26,227 nucleotides of DNA. Source: Larix sibirica. Taxonomy: Eukaryota > Streptophyta > Pinopsida > Pinales > Pinaceae. Position 1 is the stretch's first letter, and each line of letters begins with the position of its first letter. Shown here in pieces: positions 1 through 8,830 of this stretch. Under the pieces are notes generated by a model. The model saw nothing but the letters and a program-made list of their open reading frames with translations, did no database searches and was not told where the DNA came from. The stretch lies in NCBI GenBank assembly GCA_004151065.3, contig NWUY0300072728.1, positions 1-26,227 of the forward strand. The letters run 5' to 3'. Made by a program: the position numbers and the translations under genes.

Positions 1-549
1 TGATTTTATTGCATTGTCTAATGTTGTAAAATGTTGCATTGTTAATTTATTAATATATGGATGATTTACATTGTTACAAAAAATAGAGGTTTAATCCATT
101 GCATAATGCATAAATGAAATCATTTTATATCAAAAAATAACAATTAAAATATACAAATCGATATTATTAAAAAAATATTTGATTTTGAGATGACAAATTG
201 AAATTTTGTTTAAAAAATAATTAATTAAAATATATGCATATCAGTGCATATTATTGTTTTGAACTTACTAAATGGTGTGTGCAAATATATACACCAACAC
301 ATTTTATAGATAACATGCACCAATGCCTACTACAAACACTACCGCACCTATGTGACACATTTCAAAATTGCATCGACATTATAAATTAACACACTAGTGA
401 GAGGGGTGATTGGAAGATATTATAGGTTGTTAATTTTGGGTGATGTGTTTTGGTTAAATTTTTTTCAAGGGGACTACAAGAATGACTAACTTCATGATAG
501 GGCTTAGATAGTGTGGCCAACCGTAGTTAACTTACAACTTCACCCCTTG
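1..549. other. AT-rich non-coding DNA left of the copia element
   Basis: No reading frame or recognisable domain is present. This is where a 5' LTR and a tRNA primer-binding site would lie for the copia element that follows. I see neither a primer-binding site of the TGGTATCAGAGC type nor similarity to the probable 3' LTR after 3316. The copia copy therefore appears to lack its left end, or that end has decayed beyond recognition. Confidence 0.6.
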
Positions 550-951
550 GAAATGTAGGTTGTCGATGCAAATGGAGGAGTTCAAGATTTGGAGTATAAT
601 TGAAGGGAAGTTACAATGCTTACTGATCCCCAACAATTTTCTTAGTATGAGAAGAAAGTTGTTATGGCAAAGAGAATCATCTTTGGTTTTAATGAAATAT
701 GATTCATTGTATTCTATATATCAAAGTGTCAAATTTTCCTAGAAATTGCTTCTGAATAATAAACTCACCCATACTATCATGAATAATATAAACACAATGA
801 ATACTTCCCTTATAATGATCACCAAATTTAGAAGTCGTCTCTTTATGATCGGTATGAATATCGATGATGAGAAGTTAGTGCCCATTGTGATAAATGGTTT
901 TTCACCACCACGTGAATGTTTGTGTAGGATCCTTGTGCTCAAAAACACTTT

Positions 952-1350
952 CCAACTTTTGAGAAGCTATGGGATACATTCATCCAAGAAGAAACAAGGG
1001 ATGAGGCAGTGGCAATCATAATCAATGAATTTCAAGACCTATCTCTCATTGGGAGGGTGAAGAAAGGTGGTTATAAAAGAGGACCTACTATGGTTAAGAA
1101 GAAAGCCACATGCTCTTCATATAATGGTTAAAAGGACTTGATTCATGTGGTGTGCTTTAAGTGTCACAATAAGGGACACTATGCCAATGAATGTCCAAAG
1201 AAAAAAAAAGAGAAGGGTAAGGATCAACAAAAGCAATTTGAAGGGAGTCCAAACATTGCTATTGCAATGGATGAGTTAGTATCCATGTTGGGAACCTTCT
1301 TCTCTATGGATTCTTACCTATCTACCAATACCACTTCAGGTTTTAGTTGA
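952..1350 (+). pseudogene. copia gag C-terminus with CCHC zinc knuckle
   Basis: The frame from 952 reads a helical gag segment containing FEKLWDTFIQEETRDEA, typical of plant copia gag. In the same frame a nucleocapsid zinc knuckle follows, C-X2-C-X4-H-X4-C, reading CFKCHNKGHYANEC at 1153-1194. A lysine-rich tail (PKKKKEKGKDQQ) comes next. All four zinc ligands are intact. In a living element this domain binds the RNA genome inside the virus-like particle. A stop at 1129-1131 and another before 1350 interrupt the frame, so only fragments are open. Downstream YVDCAT at about 1351 corresponds to the protease active-site region, normally WxxDSGA, and is degraded there. Confidence 0.85.
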
Positions 1351-1639
1351 TATGTGGATTGTGCAACATAGAAACATATTATTTTCAATAATATCTTCAA
1401 TAATGTTCAAGAACAAGTTGTTGGGATACAAGTGGAGTTGGGTGACAATGTCACATAACTATTGGTTGGAGTGGGTTTAATCTCTTCTTGGATGCCTTCA
1501 AGTAATATTCTCAAATTTCTTGATGTTTTGTTTTCCCTTGGTTTGATGAAGGACCTTCTTTTTGTTTCAACCACAAATTTGAAGTGTATAGTTGGGTCTA
1601 GTGATTGACAGTGCACTATCATATATTACATCCAAGAAT

Positions 1640-2630
1640 GTGGTCGAGTTTTGGCCAAAGGAGTGCGATAAGAGGGTCTTTACAAGCTACTAGTTTATAC
1701 ATTAATGAAGCATGATTCTTGGTGCATGATAGTGATAAGCCATTCGGGTTGTGACGTAAGTGGTTTGGTCACTTACAATATGAAGCATTTCCCCTCTTAA
1801 AGAATATGGTCCAAGGATTATCGGATTTCAAGATTGAGTAGATTGGAGTGTGCACTTAACAAACTCTCAAATGTTGTGTTTCCATCCAATGAGAAGAAAT
1901 TTAGAGAGATTATTGATTTGATCCATTCATAGTTGTATGGTTTTTCTTGTTCATCATTGATATAAAGTCTATGTTATGTTCCTTTATTGATGATTCCTCT
2001 TGCACACCTTGGATTTATTTTATGAAGATGATGAAGTGTTCTTTAAGTTTAAAGAGTTCAAAGGATTGGTTGAAAATAAAACATAGAAGAAGATAAAAGT
2101 GCTTAGATTTAATAATAGAGGAGAATACACCTCCAAGGAATTTGATCCCTTTTGTTGGGAAGCAGGGATCAAGAGAGAGTTGAGGGTTCCTTACAACCCA
2201 TAAAAGAATGCGGTTGTAGAGAGGAAGAATAGATCCATCATTGAGACTACTAAGGGCATGATCCATGACGTGGATTTTCCCATATGTATTTGGTTAAAGG
2301 AATGCGACATAATAGTCTACATATTAATTTGATGTCTTCATAACATCTTAAAGAACAAAACACTGGAGGATGCATTCATTGGTGAGAAACATGAGGTATC
2401 GCATATTTCATGTTTTTGGTTGTCCAATATACATTTTTGCCACTAATGAGAAAAGGAATATTCTTGAACCCTCGAGTATCAAGGGTATTTTTTCCCAGAG
2501 GTACATTGTGGTAAGAAGGAACATGACGTTTGATGAGGATGGATGGTCCTCAAAGTCTCAAGAACCTCCCATAGAGATCGAGGAAGAAAAAAATCTTGTT
2601 ATATCCCAAACACTAATATGAAATTGAAAG
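1640..2630 (+). pseudogene. copia integrase (GAG-pre-integrase, core and C-terminus), broken
   Basis: The GAG-pre-integrase part reads with a FGHL-like segment near 1765 and LLKNMVQGLSDFKIE near 1795. The core follows: DLIHS at about 1917, FIDDSS at about 1988 (second catalytic Asp region), GEYTSKEFDPFCWEAGIKRE at about 2120-2180, VPYNP, and then NAVVERKNRS with the catalytic Glu at 2219-2221. The first catalytic Asp, expected just after IHS, is replaced by a TAG stop. A TAA at 2201-2203 sits where copia integrases have Gln (NPQ). The C-terminal part, open at 2370-2621, carries FHVFGCPIY and NEKRNILEPSSIKGIF, which match the usual FGC...KRxKLxPxxxKGIF block. Function in a live element would be cDNA insertion; here it is inactive. 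Confidence 0.88.
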
Positions 2631-2779
2631 AAAAATCAAATTCAGATCAATAAGGTTCGAATGAAGAAACAAAGGCTTTATTACCTTGAAGTTCAAAGAG
2701 GAAGCCAAGTTGGCTTATTTAGATATTGCATGATGCATAGGATCAAGTGGTATCAACAAATTTTCAGGTGATCCATCCA

Positions 2780-3075
2780 CCTATAAAGTTTCTTATTTAT
2801 GTTGCACTGATGTCTTCCATTATTGAGACAACACCTTCCCAACATTAAAGAGGAAAATGTAACGCATGTATGATGAGATGCCATGATAGAGGAGCATAAC
2901 TCCATTATCAAGAATCTTCTTTGAAAAACAATTCCAAAACCTTCTAGGAATCGGTGATTGATTCCAAGCATGTCGTTGATGAGAGCATTGGAGAGTACAA
3001 ATCTATATTTGTTGGTAGATGATTCTCTCGAAAATTGGGAGTTGGCATTGTTGATACTTTTCTCCAATTGCATTA
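2780..3075 (+). pseudogene. copia reverse transcriptase, N-terminal fragment
   Basis: Split over frames, the segment reads ALMSSIIETTPS, then EEHNSIIKN, then IPKPSRNR, then SKHVVDESIGEYKSIFVGR and FSRKLGVGIVDTF. This follows the start of copia RTs: the pre-RT linker, EExSIxxNxTW, and then VKHxxDGSIExYKARxVAxGFxQxxGxDYxxTF. Conservation stops at the TF position. The catalytic palm motif (YVDD) that should follow is absent because the element jumps to its C-terminal tail. The 106-codon minus-strand frame over 2753-3073 is a shadow of this region. Confidence 0.75.
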
Positions 3076-3120
3076 GGTTGTGAGATCCATGGGTGAGATA
3101 ACTAGGTATTATAGGTTGTT

Positions 3121-3216
3121 GATAATTTTACAAATACCTTGACAAAGGGGAAGTTTTAGATGTTGAGGGAGAATCTTGGTGTGATGAACATTTTCCTAGG
3201 AAAGATGGAGTGCTAG
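3121..3216 (+). pseudogene. copia polyprotein C-terminal tail
   Basis: Thirty-two codons read DNFTNTLTKGKF, a stop, then MLRENLGVMNIFLGKMEC and a terminal TAG at 3214-3216. This matches the conserved end of copia pol after RNase H (ADIFTKxLxKGKFxxLRxxLGV). It lies only about 45 bases after the start of the RT, so RT palm, thumb and RNase H are deleted between the two pieces. Confidence 0.75.
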
Positions 3217-3303
3217 TTTACATGTTGCTCAGAGAGTGTTTGACTCTTGCTATGATTAGGTATGTCGTTTTCATTTTTTTTGGAACTTGGAGTTACTTAG
3301 GAC

Positions 3304-3315
3304 TAGGAGGGGGTG
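3304..3315 (+). other. Probable copia polypurine tract
   Basis: A purine run with five consecutive guanines (AGGAGGGGGTGA) lies about 90 bases after the pol stop codon. That is the expected place for the plus-strand primer of an LTR element. The 3' LTR would start immediately after, near 3316. Confidence 0.55.
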
Positions 3316-3895
3316 AGTTGGCACATGTGGAAAACACTTAGTTGACGTTGGAACATAAGGAGTGCACTACATAGTTACTTAGAGAAGCATTATTTGGCAC
3401 AATTTGTCATGTAACCACTACCCTTAACACATATGAGGCACTCTAACTGGTGAATATTTACTTGGAGGGCTCACTCTCTTAGATTTGGGTTTGAGCTTGT
3501 CATGTGTAGTACTCCATTCTGGAGGGGCAAATTACTTCATAAAACAATAGTTAGTTTGTGAAAGATGTGATTGCTATTGATAGGCGGCTTAGCATTGTAG
3601 CTTGGGAGAACCTTATTTTGGTTTATGTAATCTTATTTTATGTTGTAATAGAGATATATGTTATTGTTGGTACAAATTCAGTGTGTTGATTTGATTTTTC
3701 CAAAGTTAACTTATCTTATATTTATTGTTGGGTTGGTATTAACTGTCTTGTTTTTTCTAGATTTGATTTATCTTCTATTTACCAATGGGATGATAGGGAA
3801 TTTATATGATTTTTTCATAAGAACTACCTACACTCTAGAATCTTTTGTACACCTTTTCAATATATGCATATCTAAAATTTTGATAGGTGTGCAAT
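3316..3895 (+). repeat. Probable 3' LTR of the copia element (right end uncertain)
   Basis: The stretch follows the polypurine tract and has LTR-like composition, with a T-rich stretch and TTGTAATAGAGATATATG near 3643 that resembles the R/U5 region of plant copia LTRs. No second LTR copy is in the window, so neither end can be fixed by comparison and no terminal TG/CA pair is certain. The 79-codon frame at 3658-3897 is hydrophobic low-complexity sequence and is not regarded as a gene. Confidence 0.4.
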
Positions 3896-5150
3896 GAATA
3901 TAAAATATATAAATTAACATTACAAGATAATTATTAATAATAATTTTAATTAAATTAATGGACATAAACATTCACCTTCATGATTAGTCGATGTGCATAT
4001 TTACCATCACAAAGGTCATTGTAAATCACCAACTCACATACATACATACATGTGTGTGTGAATTATTTTTATGTTATCCTTATGTTAAATATCTTGCTAT
4101 ATATAAATTGTTATTCATTACATTAATATTAAAGCTCCTTCTCAGACACTTTTGTTAATTTTGACCTGTGACCACATACAATTTTTCAAATTTCTTTCAT
4201 TTAAAGTCTTTGTCCACAAACTAACCCCTGACCATTTTAAATTTAGTAATTTTATGAGCAAATATTTAATGTATGATTTGAAAAAACTAATAAATAAAAA
4301 TAAATTTATGTTATGGAAAAAAATAAGAAAACCCCACTATCGATAGTCATAAATCAAATCAAACTTAAAAAATAAAGCATGGCCACTCATGAAGAATTAT
4401 TGTTAGTATGCATTAATATCAAAGTGGACGTTTTAAGAATTGGGACAGGGATAGCCGCCATTATTAGTATTGTGTGTTGCATTCCCTTAACCATACCAAT
4501 CATCATCAATCTCTAAAGCATCATCGCCAAATTATTATATGGATATCAACCTATCTCCTCAGATTAGGCTATCACCAAACTATCAACCATTGTGACCCTT
4601 ACAAAAATGTTATTCATTTCATCGTGGGTATCATGAGCAGGGTTGGAATTTAAAATTTAGTCCACCGTTCAAATTTGATGGTTAAATTAATGTTATTAAA
4701 TGTTTTGAACATTTTATCAAGGTTTTGTAATGGACAAATCACTTGGTTACAAGCAATTTTTCTGTCAAATTCCATTCTTCTGAGACTATCAAAGATTAAA
4801 ACACAAAACGACACAACTCTCCATAACGATGGATTTTTTGAGAAGTTGGGTGACATAAGATATTGGTATATATTAATACTATTTTTTATTTTATTTAAGG
4901 AAAGCATATAGTTGTCTCCATATTATAAGAATAATTTTTTAGGGACATCACATTTCTCACTTAGTTATAAAAAAAATCATAAAGTTGAAGATTCATTTGT
5001 GAACTGTGAATTGCATATTAAGATTAAATATCTTTTTTTATTGAAGTTTGAGTACTTGTTTATTTTTGAAAATAAAAAATTATTTTGCTACAATTTTCAT
5101 AGATTATTTACTTTAAAGAAATATTTAGATAATGTTAAATATTGAAATTT
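3896..5150. other. AT-rich intergenic DNA
   Basis: No domain is recognised. The stretch includes a short CATA/TG microsatellite at about 4033-4060 and several open frames of 64-85 codons (4152-4346, 4675-4911, 4912-5145) made of low-complexity Lys, Leu, Ile and Phe. These are what AT-rich random sequence gives, and none has homology that I recognise. Confidence 0.6.
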
Positions 5151-5960
5151 GAGTCAAAAGTTCAAAAATTAGAAGATGAACTAGCGAAACATGAACAATA
5201 TGAGAAAGTATCACACTAAAAAGTTCAAGATATTAAAAGGAATTATCAAAGAAAGATTATGAAAAACCTCATTTAAATAACCATAATCAAAGGTTGGTCG
5301 TACAATTCAGGAAGCTGAATAATGAGAAGAGGTCACGACAGGAAAACTGAGAACAACTTATCAATAAGGAATTATTGAACAATAAATAAACAATGACAAA
5401 CCCAGTTGAAATATAGAAGTTGTCTAATGTAAAAAGATATACCTTAGAGAAAGAAACCATTACAAATCCAATCCATATGATAAATTAGAATGACACTTGT
5501 GTTATAACATTGTCAATTGATAAATCACTAGAAGTGAAAAACAACGAAAGTTCCAACATTGAAATCAAGACATGAGATAGAATGATACCTTATTGGCATT
5601 TAAATCATACGAGTCATCATGACCAATTTCAAAATCGATATGGATATAAAACATATTCTTCATACATTTAGAACAACTGCAATTCCACATTATCATGGGG
5701 AGGAAATCAACACCTTGCTTGGAAGCATAACACAAGAAGTTTTGTCCAAACAACCGACCAACAAAAAGTCCTAATGAAGATCAACTTGGTATGTATTGAT
5801 CCATATACAATGCAACAATTTTGTTGAACGCGTCAAAAACTATATTGTTTAATTTATTCATCCATGACAAAGTCGAGGATAGAGCATTAGATGAAAGCAT
5901 TACATGCAAGTCTCAAAGATGTAGCCTTTTTTAAATTATGCTTTGAGTACAAAGCATCTT
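5150..5960 (+). pseudogene. Lysine-rich decayed reading frame, unidentified
   Basis: From about 5155 the + strand reads short Lys/Glu/Gln-rich pieces with coiled-coil character (for example KVQKLEDELAKHEQYEKVSH at 5157 onward), interrupted by many stops. Later pieces such as HASLKDVAFFKLCFEYKAS run up to a stop near 5960. A polypurine-like tract follows directly. I infer that this is the tail of a decayed LTR-element polyprotein, but I recognise no catalytic motif. It could equally be chance. Confidence 0.3.
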
Positions 5961-5980
5961 GAAGTGGGGGACAATGTAAT
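5961..5980 (+). other. Polypurine tract and LTR-start-like junction
   Basis: GAAGTGGGGGACAA is followed by TGTAATAAATAT from 5975. A G-rich purine run followed by TG is the usual junction between an internal region and the 3' LTR in plant gypsy elements. No partner LTR or reliable end was found, so this is suggestive only. Confidence 0.4.
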
Positions 5981-6620
5981 AAATATAACATATATAAATA
6001 AAGTTTGCATAATAATTAATAATAGTAACATTGTGAATTAAATTAACTAAGGGACACCACTGACATGTTTGCCATTGACTTCTTTGGAGCCAAAGCATTA
6101 CTCCACTAGGATTTCCCAGAAGGCAATTAATGGTTGGACTCTTTCGATCTATATTGGAGCACATGATACTAGTGAATTCTTGAAGAATTGTCTAACAAAA
6201 AAGAGAAGGTCCAACTTGTGTTGTGTTCCAGTGAAAAGAAAGTTTCGTGGCTTATTGTTGTTTGGATGAGGTGCCTACAGCACTCGTAAGTAGTGAGAAA
6301 ATCAACTGAGTCATAGGTATAATGGATTGAGTTGAGTGAGCTATAAGCTTGCAGTCATTATTTTTTAATAACCTCATAACTTGACTTGGAGGTGGCGTCT
6401 TCACTGATTACCTATGGTTGGGCAGTGAATTGCTCTCACATAATTAATTTCTAGTACCAACAACATTACAAGATAAGTGTTAATCTTGTTTTATGGTTCT
6501 ATCATTTAACTCTTTATTTTTTGTTAGCCACAAGAGGTTTATCGATTTGGAGAAAGTGGAGTATTGTTTCATCCCCCACTAGGTTTCTAGGAATCATCTC
6601 AACGCTTGACCACATCTCAT
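5981..6620. other. Non-coding DNA, possible LTR remnant
   Basis: No domain is recognised. If the junction at 5975 is real, part of this stretch is the 3' LTR. The 66-codon frame at 6069-6269 has no resemblance I can name. The Penelope-like element begins to be readable at about 6626. Confidence 0.45.
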
Positions 6621-6625
6621 GTCGT

Positions 6626-7198
6626 GCATATGATATTCATCTGAAATTGGCATAGAAGGTTCGCAGGGATCTATCGTTGATTTTTTATGCCATCTTGGCC
6701 TTGAAGGCATAGAAGGAAGGGCGAATGGCACGTAGCCTGAAAGATGACAAGTTTAAACATCGTCTTAACAACCACACCGTCACCGAGGTTTTAGATGATG
6801 ACAACTCCAAAAAAGTGATCAATCAGTCATCACATGAATTAAATACTATTGAACTAGGTATATTAAGAAAAGGGTTGAACTTTGCATTAGGCCCCAAATC
6901 GATTCATGTAGACAAAATAATCCGCAATATAGAAGACAATATTCGGTTGATGACTCAAGAGGATAAAGAGCGTATTAGAAAAGATTGTGCATTGATTTTA
7001 ATAAGGGCGAAGCCCACGAGAAACAATATAAGCAATAATGAACATGAAGCCCTCAAGAACCTAAGAAGCAACAATAACAAAGCCATCTTAAAAGATGACA
7101 CGGGTGGGGCAACATTAATAACGAATCGAAATTATTACAATGCCAAAATGATTGAGCTACAAACCATGAGTGGTATTTATAAAGATGTTGAGAAGTAA
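6626..7198 (+). pseudogene. Penelope-like RT, N-terminal part
   Basis: The open part is 6725-7198 (157 codons). The same frame extends upstream through two TAG codons at 6653-6655 and 6710-6712, both following GCA and likely former CAG, so the true start lies upstream of the ATG at 6725. Residues ELGILRKGLNFAL near 6842 match the conserved Penelope block E-x-x-x-L-x-x-G-L-N-F. Further on, LKNLRSNNNKAILKDDTGGA near 7050 matches LKxLRxxKDIVIxxADKGxA, followed by YYNAKMIELQTMSGIYK. This is the fingers region that precedes the RT palm. The Asp-Lys-Gly core is altered to DDTGG. The stop at 7196-7198 ends the frame. Function is inferred from family resemblance only. Confidence 0.85.
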
Positions 7199-7345
7199 CC
7201 TTATATCGAAAGTAATTAAGGAAGTCAAAATAGAGATTAAAGAATCCAACCTTAACGATAGGACACAGAAGCATTTTACTCCAAGCTATGAGATAACCCC
7301 AAGAATCTATGGACGCTTGAAAATCCATAGCTAATGGGTTCCTTT

Positions 7346-7521
7346 CAAACCAATTGTCAAAAAAACAAATTCTCCAACATATAAGTTCGGTGAAATATGT
7401 AATAGGAATTTCGGGTTTTTTAGTAGTTTATACCAAACCAATTGTCAAAAAAACAAATTCTCCAACATATAAGTTCGGTGAAATATGTAATAGGAATTTC
7501 GGGTCTTTTAGTAGTTTATAC
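7346..7521 (+). repeat. 88-bp tandem duplication inside the Penelope-like RT
   Basis: Two adjacent units, 7346-7433 and 7434-7521, differ by a single T/C change near their right ends. Each reads KPIVKKTNSPTYKFGEICNR when translated in its own frame. The unit length is not a multiple of three, so the second copy is shifted by one base. The first copy is in frame with the upstream RT (PRIYGRLKIH). Near identity implies a duplication younger than most of the decay in this element. Confidence 0.95.
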
Positions 7522-7538
7522 CAATTCTTTGAACCAAA

Positions 7539-7748
7539 GATTCCATTGACTTTGTGAAGGCCATTAAGATTGAAAAAAAAATAGAAAAGGAGGATATCCT
7601 CACCAATTTCAATGGTGTCTACTTTTTTATGAAAATCCCTTTGAATGAAGCTATCTAGGTAGTCAAGGACGTTACAAACCCAAAAACAACCAAGTTGGAG
7701 GAAGTATGCCTTTGCTTAACATTCTTTAGCTTTTTAAGGTAAATTCTA
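7539..7748 (+). pseudogene. Penelope-like RT, palm motif A region
   Basis: The frame from 7539 reads DSIDFVKAIK, then EDILTNFNGVYFFMKIPLNEAI, a TAG at 7656-7658 where related elements have Gln, then VVKDVTNPKTTKLEEVC. It corresponds to the RT palm block normally written DxLxSFDVxSLFTxIPxxEA. The catalytic Asp of motif A (the D in SFDV) is Asn here (NFNGV), so this copy would be inactive even without the stops. Confidence 0.8.
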
Positions 7749-7767
7749 TGAGCATCTTAATGATGTA

Positions 7768-8264
7768 GCAATGAAGACCCCTCTCTCACCCATAGTCAAC
7801 AATCTTTCATGGAGAAATTTGAGGAGAGAGTCTTGGATGCATATCCCCTTAATCCAACAAGATGGAAGAGATATGTGGATGACACCAATGTAAAATGGTG
7901 CCATGGAAGCAGTGAGATGAAAATATTTTCCAAGCACGGTAATTGACTATTTAAAGATATAAAGTTCACCATGGAGTTAGAAGAGAATGGGAGCATTTCC
8001 TTCTCAAATGTAATGATTACAAGGAAGCAAGATGAGTCCCTTAGAAGAGAATGGGAGCATTTCCTTCTCAAATGTAATGATTACAAGGAAGCAAGATGAG
8101 TCCCTTGGCCATGAAGTCTTTAGGAAGAAAACCCATAATGAGAGATATCTTCACACGGACTCCCATCACCACCCCACTTAGAATATTAGGGTCCATAACA
8201 CCCTAGCCATGAGGGCAATCAAACATTTGACAACGAACATTTGGAGAAATAAAAATACCACCTA
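7768..8264 (+). pseudogene. Penelope-like RT, YVDD catalytic motif and thumb
   Basis: AMKTPLSPIVNN at 7768-7803 corresponds to GxAMGxPLSPxxAN. After a one-base shift near 7803 the frame reads MEKFEERVLDAYPLNPTRWK and then RYVDD, with YVDD at 7872-7883. These are the metal-binding aspartates of the RT active site, and they are intact. The frame continues DIKFTMELEENGSISFSNVM, is broken by a 64-bp tandem duplication (7977-8104), and resumes HEVFRKKTHNERYLHTDSHH and RAIKHLTTNIWRNKNTT. These are thumb-region blocks typical of Penelope-like RTs. A TAG at 8179-8181 replaces an expected Gln. Confidence 0.85.
7977..8104 (+). repeat. 64-bp perfect tandem duplication in the Penelope-like RT
   Basis: Units 7977-8040 and 8041-8104 are identical by eye. 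Each carries the LEENGSISFSNVMITRKQDE block. The first copy continues the upstream RT frame, and the second is shifted by one base because 64 is not a multiple of three. The lack of any mismatch means the duplication is recent relative to the stops and frameshifts around it. Confidence 0.95.
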
Positions 8265-8520
8265 ATTAAGTTCTTTAGGAGCATAGGATATAAGAATAGG
8301 GACATCAGAATAGCAATTGATAGAGCAAATGAAAATGCAAGAAGCAAGTCCCAATCCCTCAACAATGGAAAATTCAATAAGAAGGCATACCTTCTTTATG
8401 TAAAATGGGTCACTAACAAGATTGAAAAGGTCTTAAGAAGGAAGAAGGTCACAACCTCCTTCAAGCCAATAGAAACCATTAGACAAAAATGGGGTCGTGA
8501 AGGCCACCATTAACAATCAT

Positions 8521-8815
8521 CAATATAAATGCATTTATAAAGTTAGGTGTTCATGCAGGAAATGTTATATCGGGGAAACTAGGCATTCTTTTCATGTAAG
8601 GAATAAAGAGCATGAGGTGGATATCAAGAATGAGCGAAGCCAACACCTTGGGATTGGTGGAGAATTCCCTTAAAACCAAGCATCATGTGTACCTAGAGAA
8701 CACAAAAATCCTTGCTAAAAAAGATTATTATCATCAGCATTGAATAATAATCAAGCGCCCTAACAACCTAAATTGGGACATAAGGTTGGATATTAATGAG
8801 AGTTAGCTCCCTTTG
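8521..8815 (+). pseudogene. GIY-YIG endonuclease domain of the Penelope-like element
   Basis: The segment reads YKCIYKVRCSCRKCYIGET, then RHSFHVRNKEHEVDIKNE. YIG is at 8566-8574 and the catalytic Arg/His region follows. The first half of the signature (normally G-I/V-Y) is reduced to CIYKVRC, as in Penelope-like elements, where cysteines before YIG form a characteristic zinc-binding-like motif. After a frameshift, LVENSLKTKHHVYLENTKI and KDYYH correspond to the conserved tail with the metal-binding Glu. The end reads WDIRLDINES near 8770-8805, the usual C-terminus of these proteins. Role in a live element: nicking target DNA to start reverse transcription. Confidence 0.85.
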
Positions 8816-8830
8816 ATAAACCATTGTAGA

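Larger units (their letters stand above)
550..3216 (+). mobile_element. Decayed, internally deleted Ty1/copia retrotransposon (gag-pol)
   Basis: Read across frames, the segment follows copia order: a gag region, a CCHC zinc knuckle (1153-1194), a protease-like linker, GAG-pre-integrase, integrase core, integrase C-terminus, the first part of the RT, and then directly the polyprotein C-terminus (3121-3216). Numerous stops and frameshifts break it, so it cannot encode a working element. The RT core and RNase H are missing, because a segment normally more than 1 kb long is reduced to a few dozen bases around 3075-3120. The pol order gag-protease-integrase-RT is diagnostic of copia rather than gypsy. 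The clade (Tork/SIRE-like) is not resolved from the sequence alone. Confidence 0.88.
6626..8830 (+). mobile_element. Penelope-like retroelement with GIY-YIG endonuclease (Dryad-type), decayed
   Basis: The element encodes, in order, a Penelope-type RT N-terminus (6626-7198), the PRIYGRLKIH block (about 7289-7330), SPTYKFGEICNRNFG (88-bp repeat), palm motif A region (about 7590-7630), the AM-TPLSPIV block (7768-7800), the catalytic YVDD (7872-7883), the thumb, and a C-terminal GIY-YIG domain (YIG at 8566-8574). RT plus C-terminal GIY-YIG is unique to canonical Penelope-like elements. The endonuclease nicks the target, and the related telomerase-like RT primes from it. Frameshifts and stops break the frame many times, and two tandem duplications (88 and 64 bp) lie inside the RT. 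Conifers are known to carry such elements (Dryads). I saw no hammerhead ribozyme core (CTGATGA...GAAA) nearby and no pseudo-LTR. Confidence 0.88.

Noticed and set aside
2747-2758. TGGTATCAACAA resembles a tRNA-Met primer-binding site; similar words occur near 19814 (TGGTATCACC) and 25876 (GGTATCAGCTAC).
   Set aside because: None lies directly after an LTR end, each has several mismatches, and the first lies inside copia coding sequence.
2753-3073. 106-codon minus-strand frame.
   Set aside because: It lies opposite the readable copia RT fragment and is a shadow frame.
418-3120. A shared 14-mer (TATTATAGGTTGTT) at 418-431 and 3107-3120 near both ends of the copia element.
   Set aside because: A 14-base match is expected by chance in 26 kb of AT-rich DNA, and the flanks do not align.
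4033-4060. CATA/TG microsatellite.
   Set aside because: Only a few units; common in any eukaryotic genome and not informative.
3895-6060. AT-rich stretches at about 3895 and 5975 look similar (TATAAATTAA..., AATAATTAATAATA) and could be a pair of LTRs.
   Set aside because: Similarity fades within about 80 bases and consists of A/T-only words. The sequence after each is unrelated, so chance similarity of AT-rich DNA is the better explanation.
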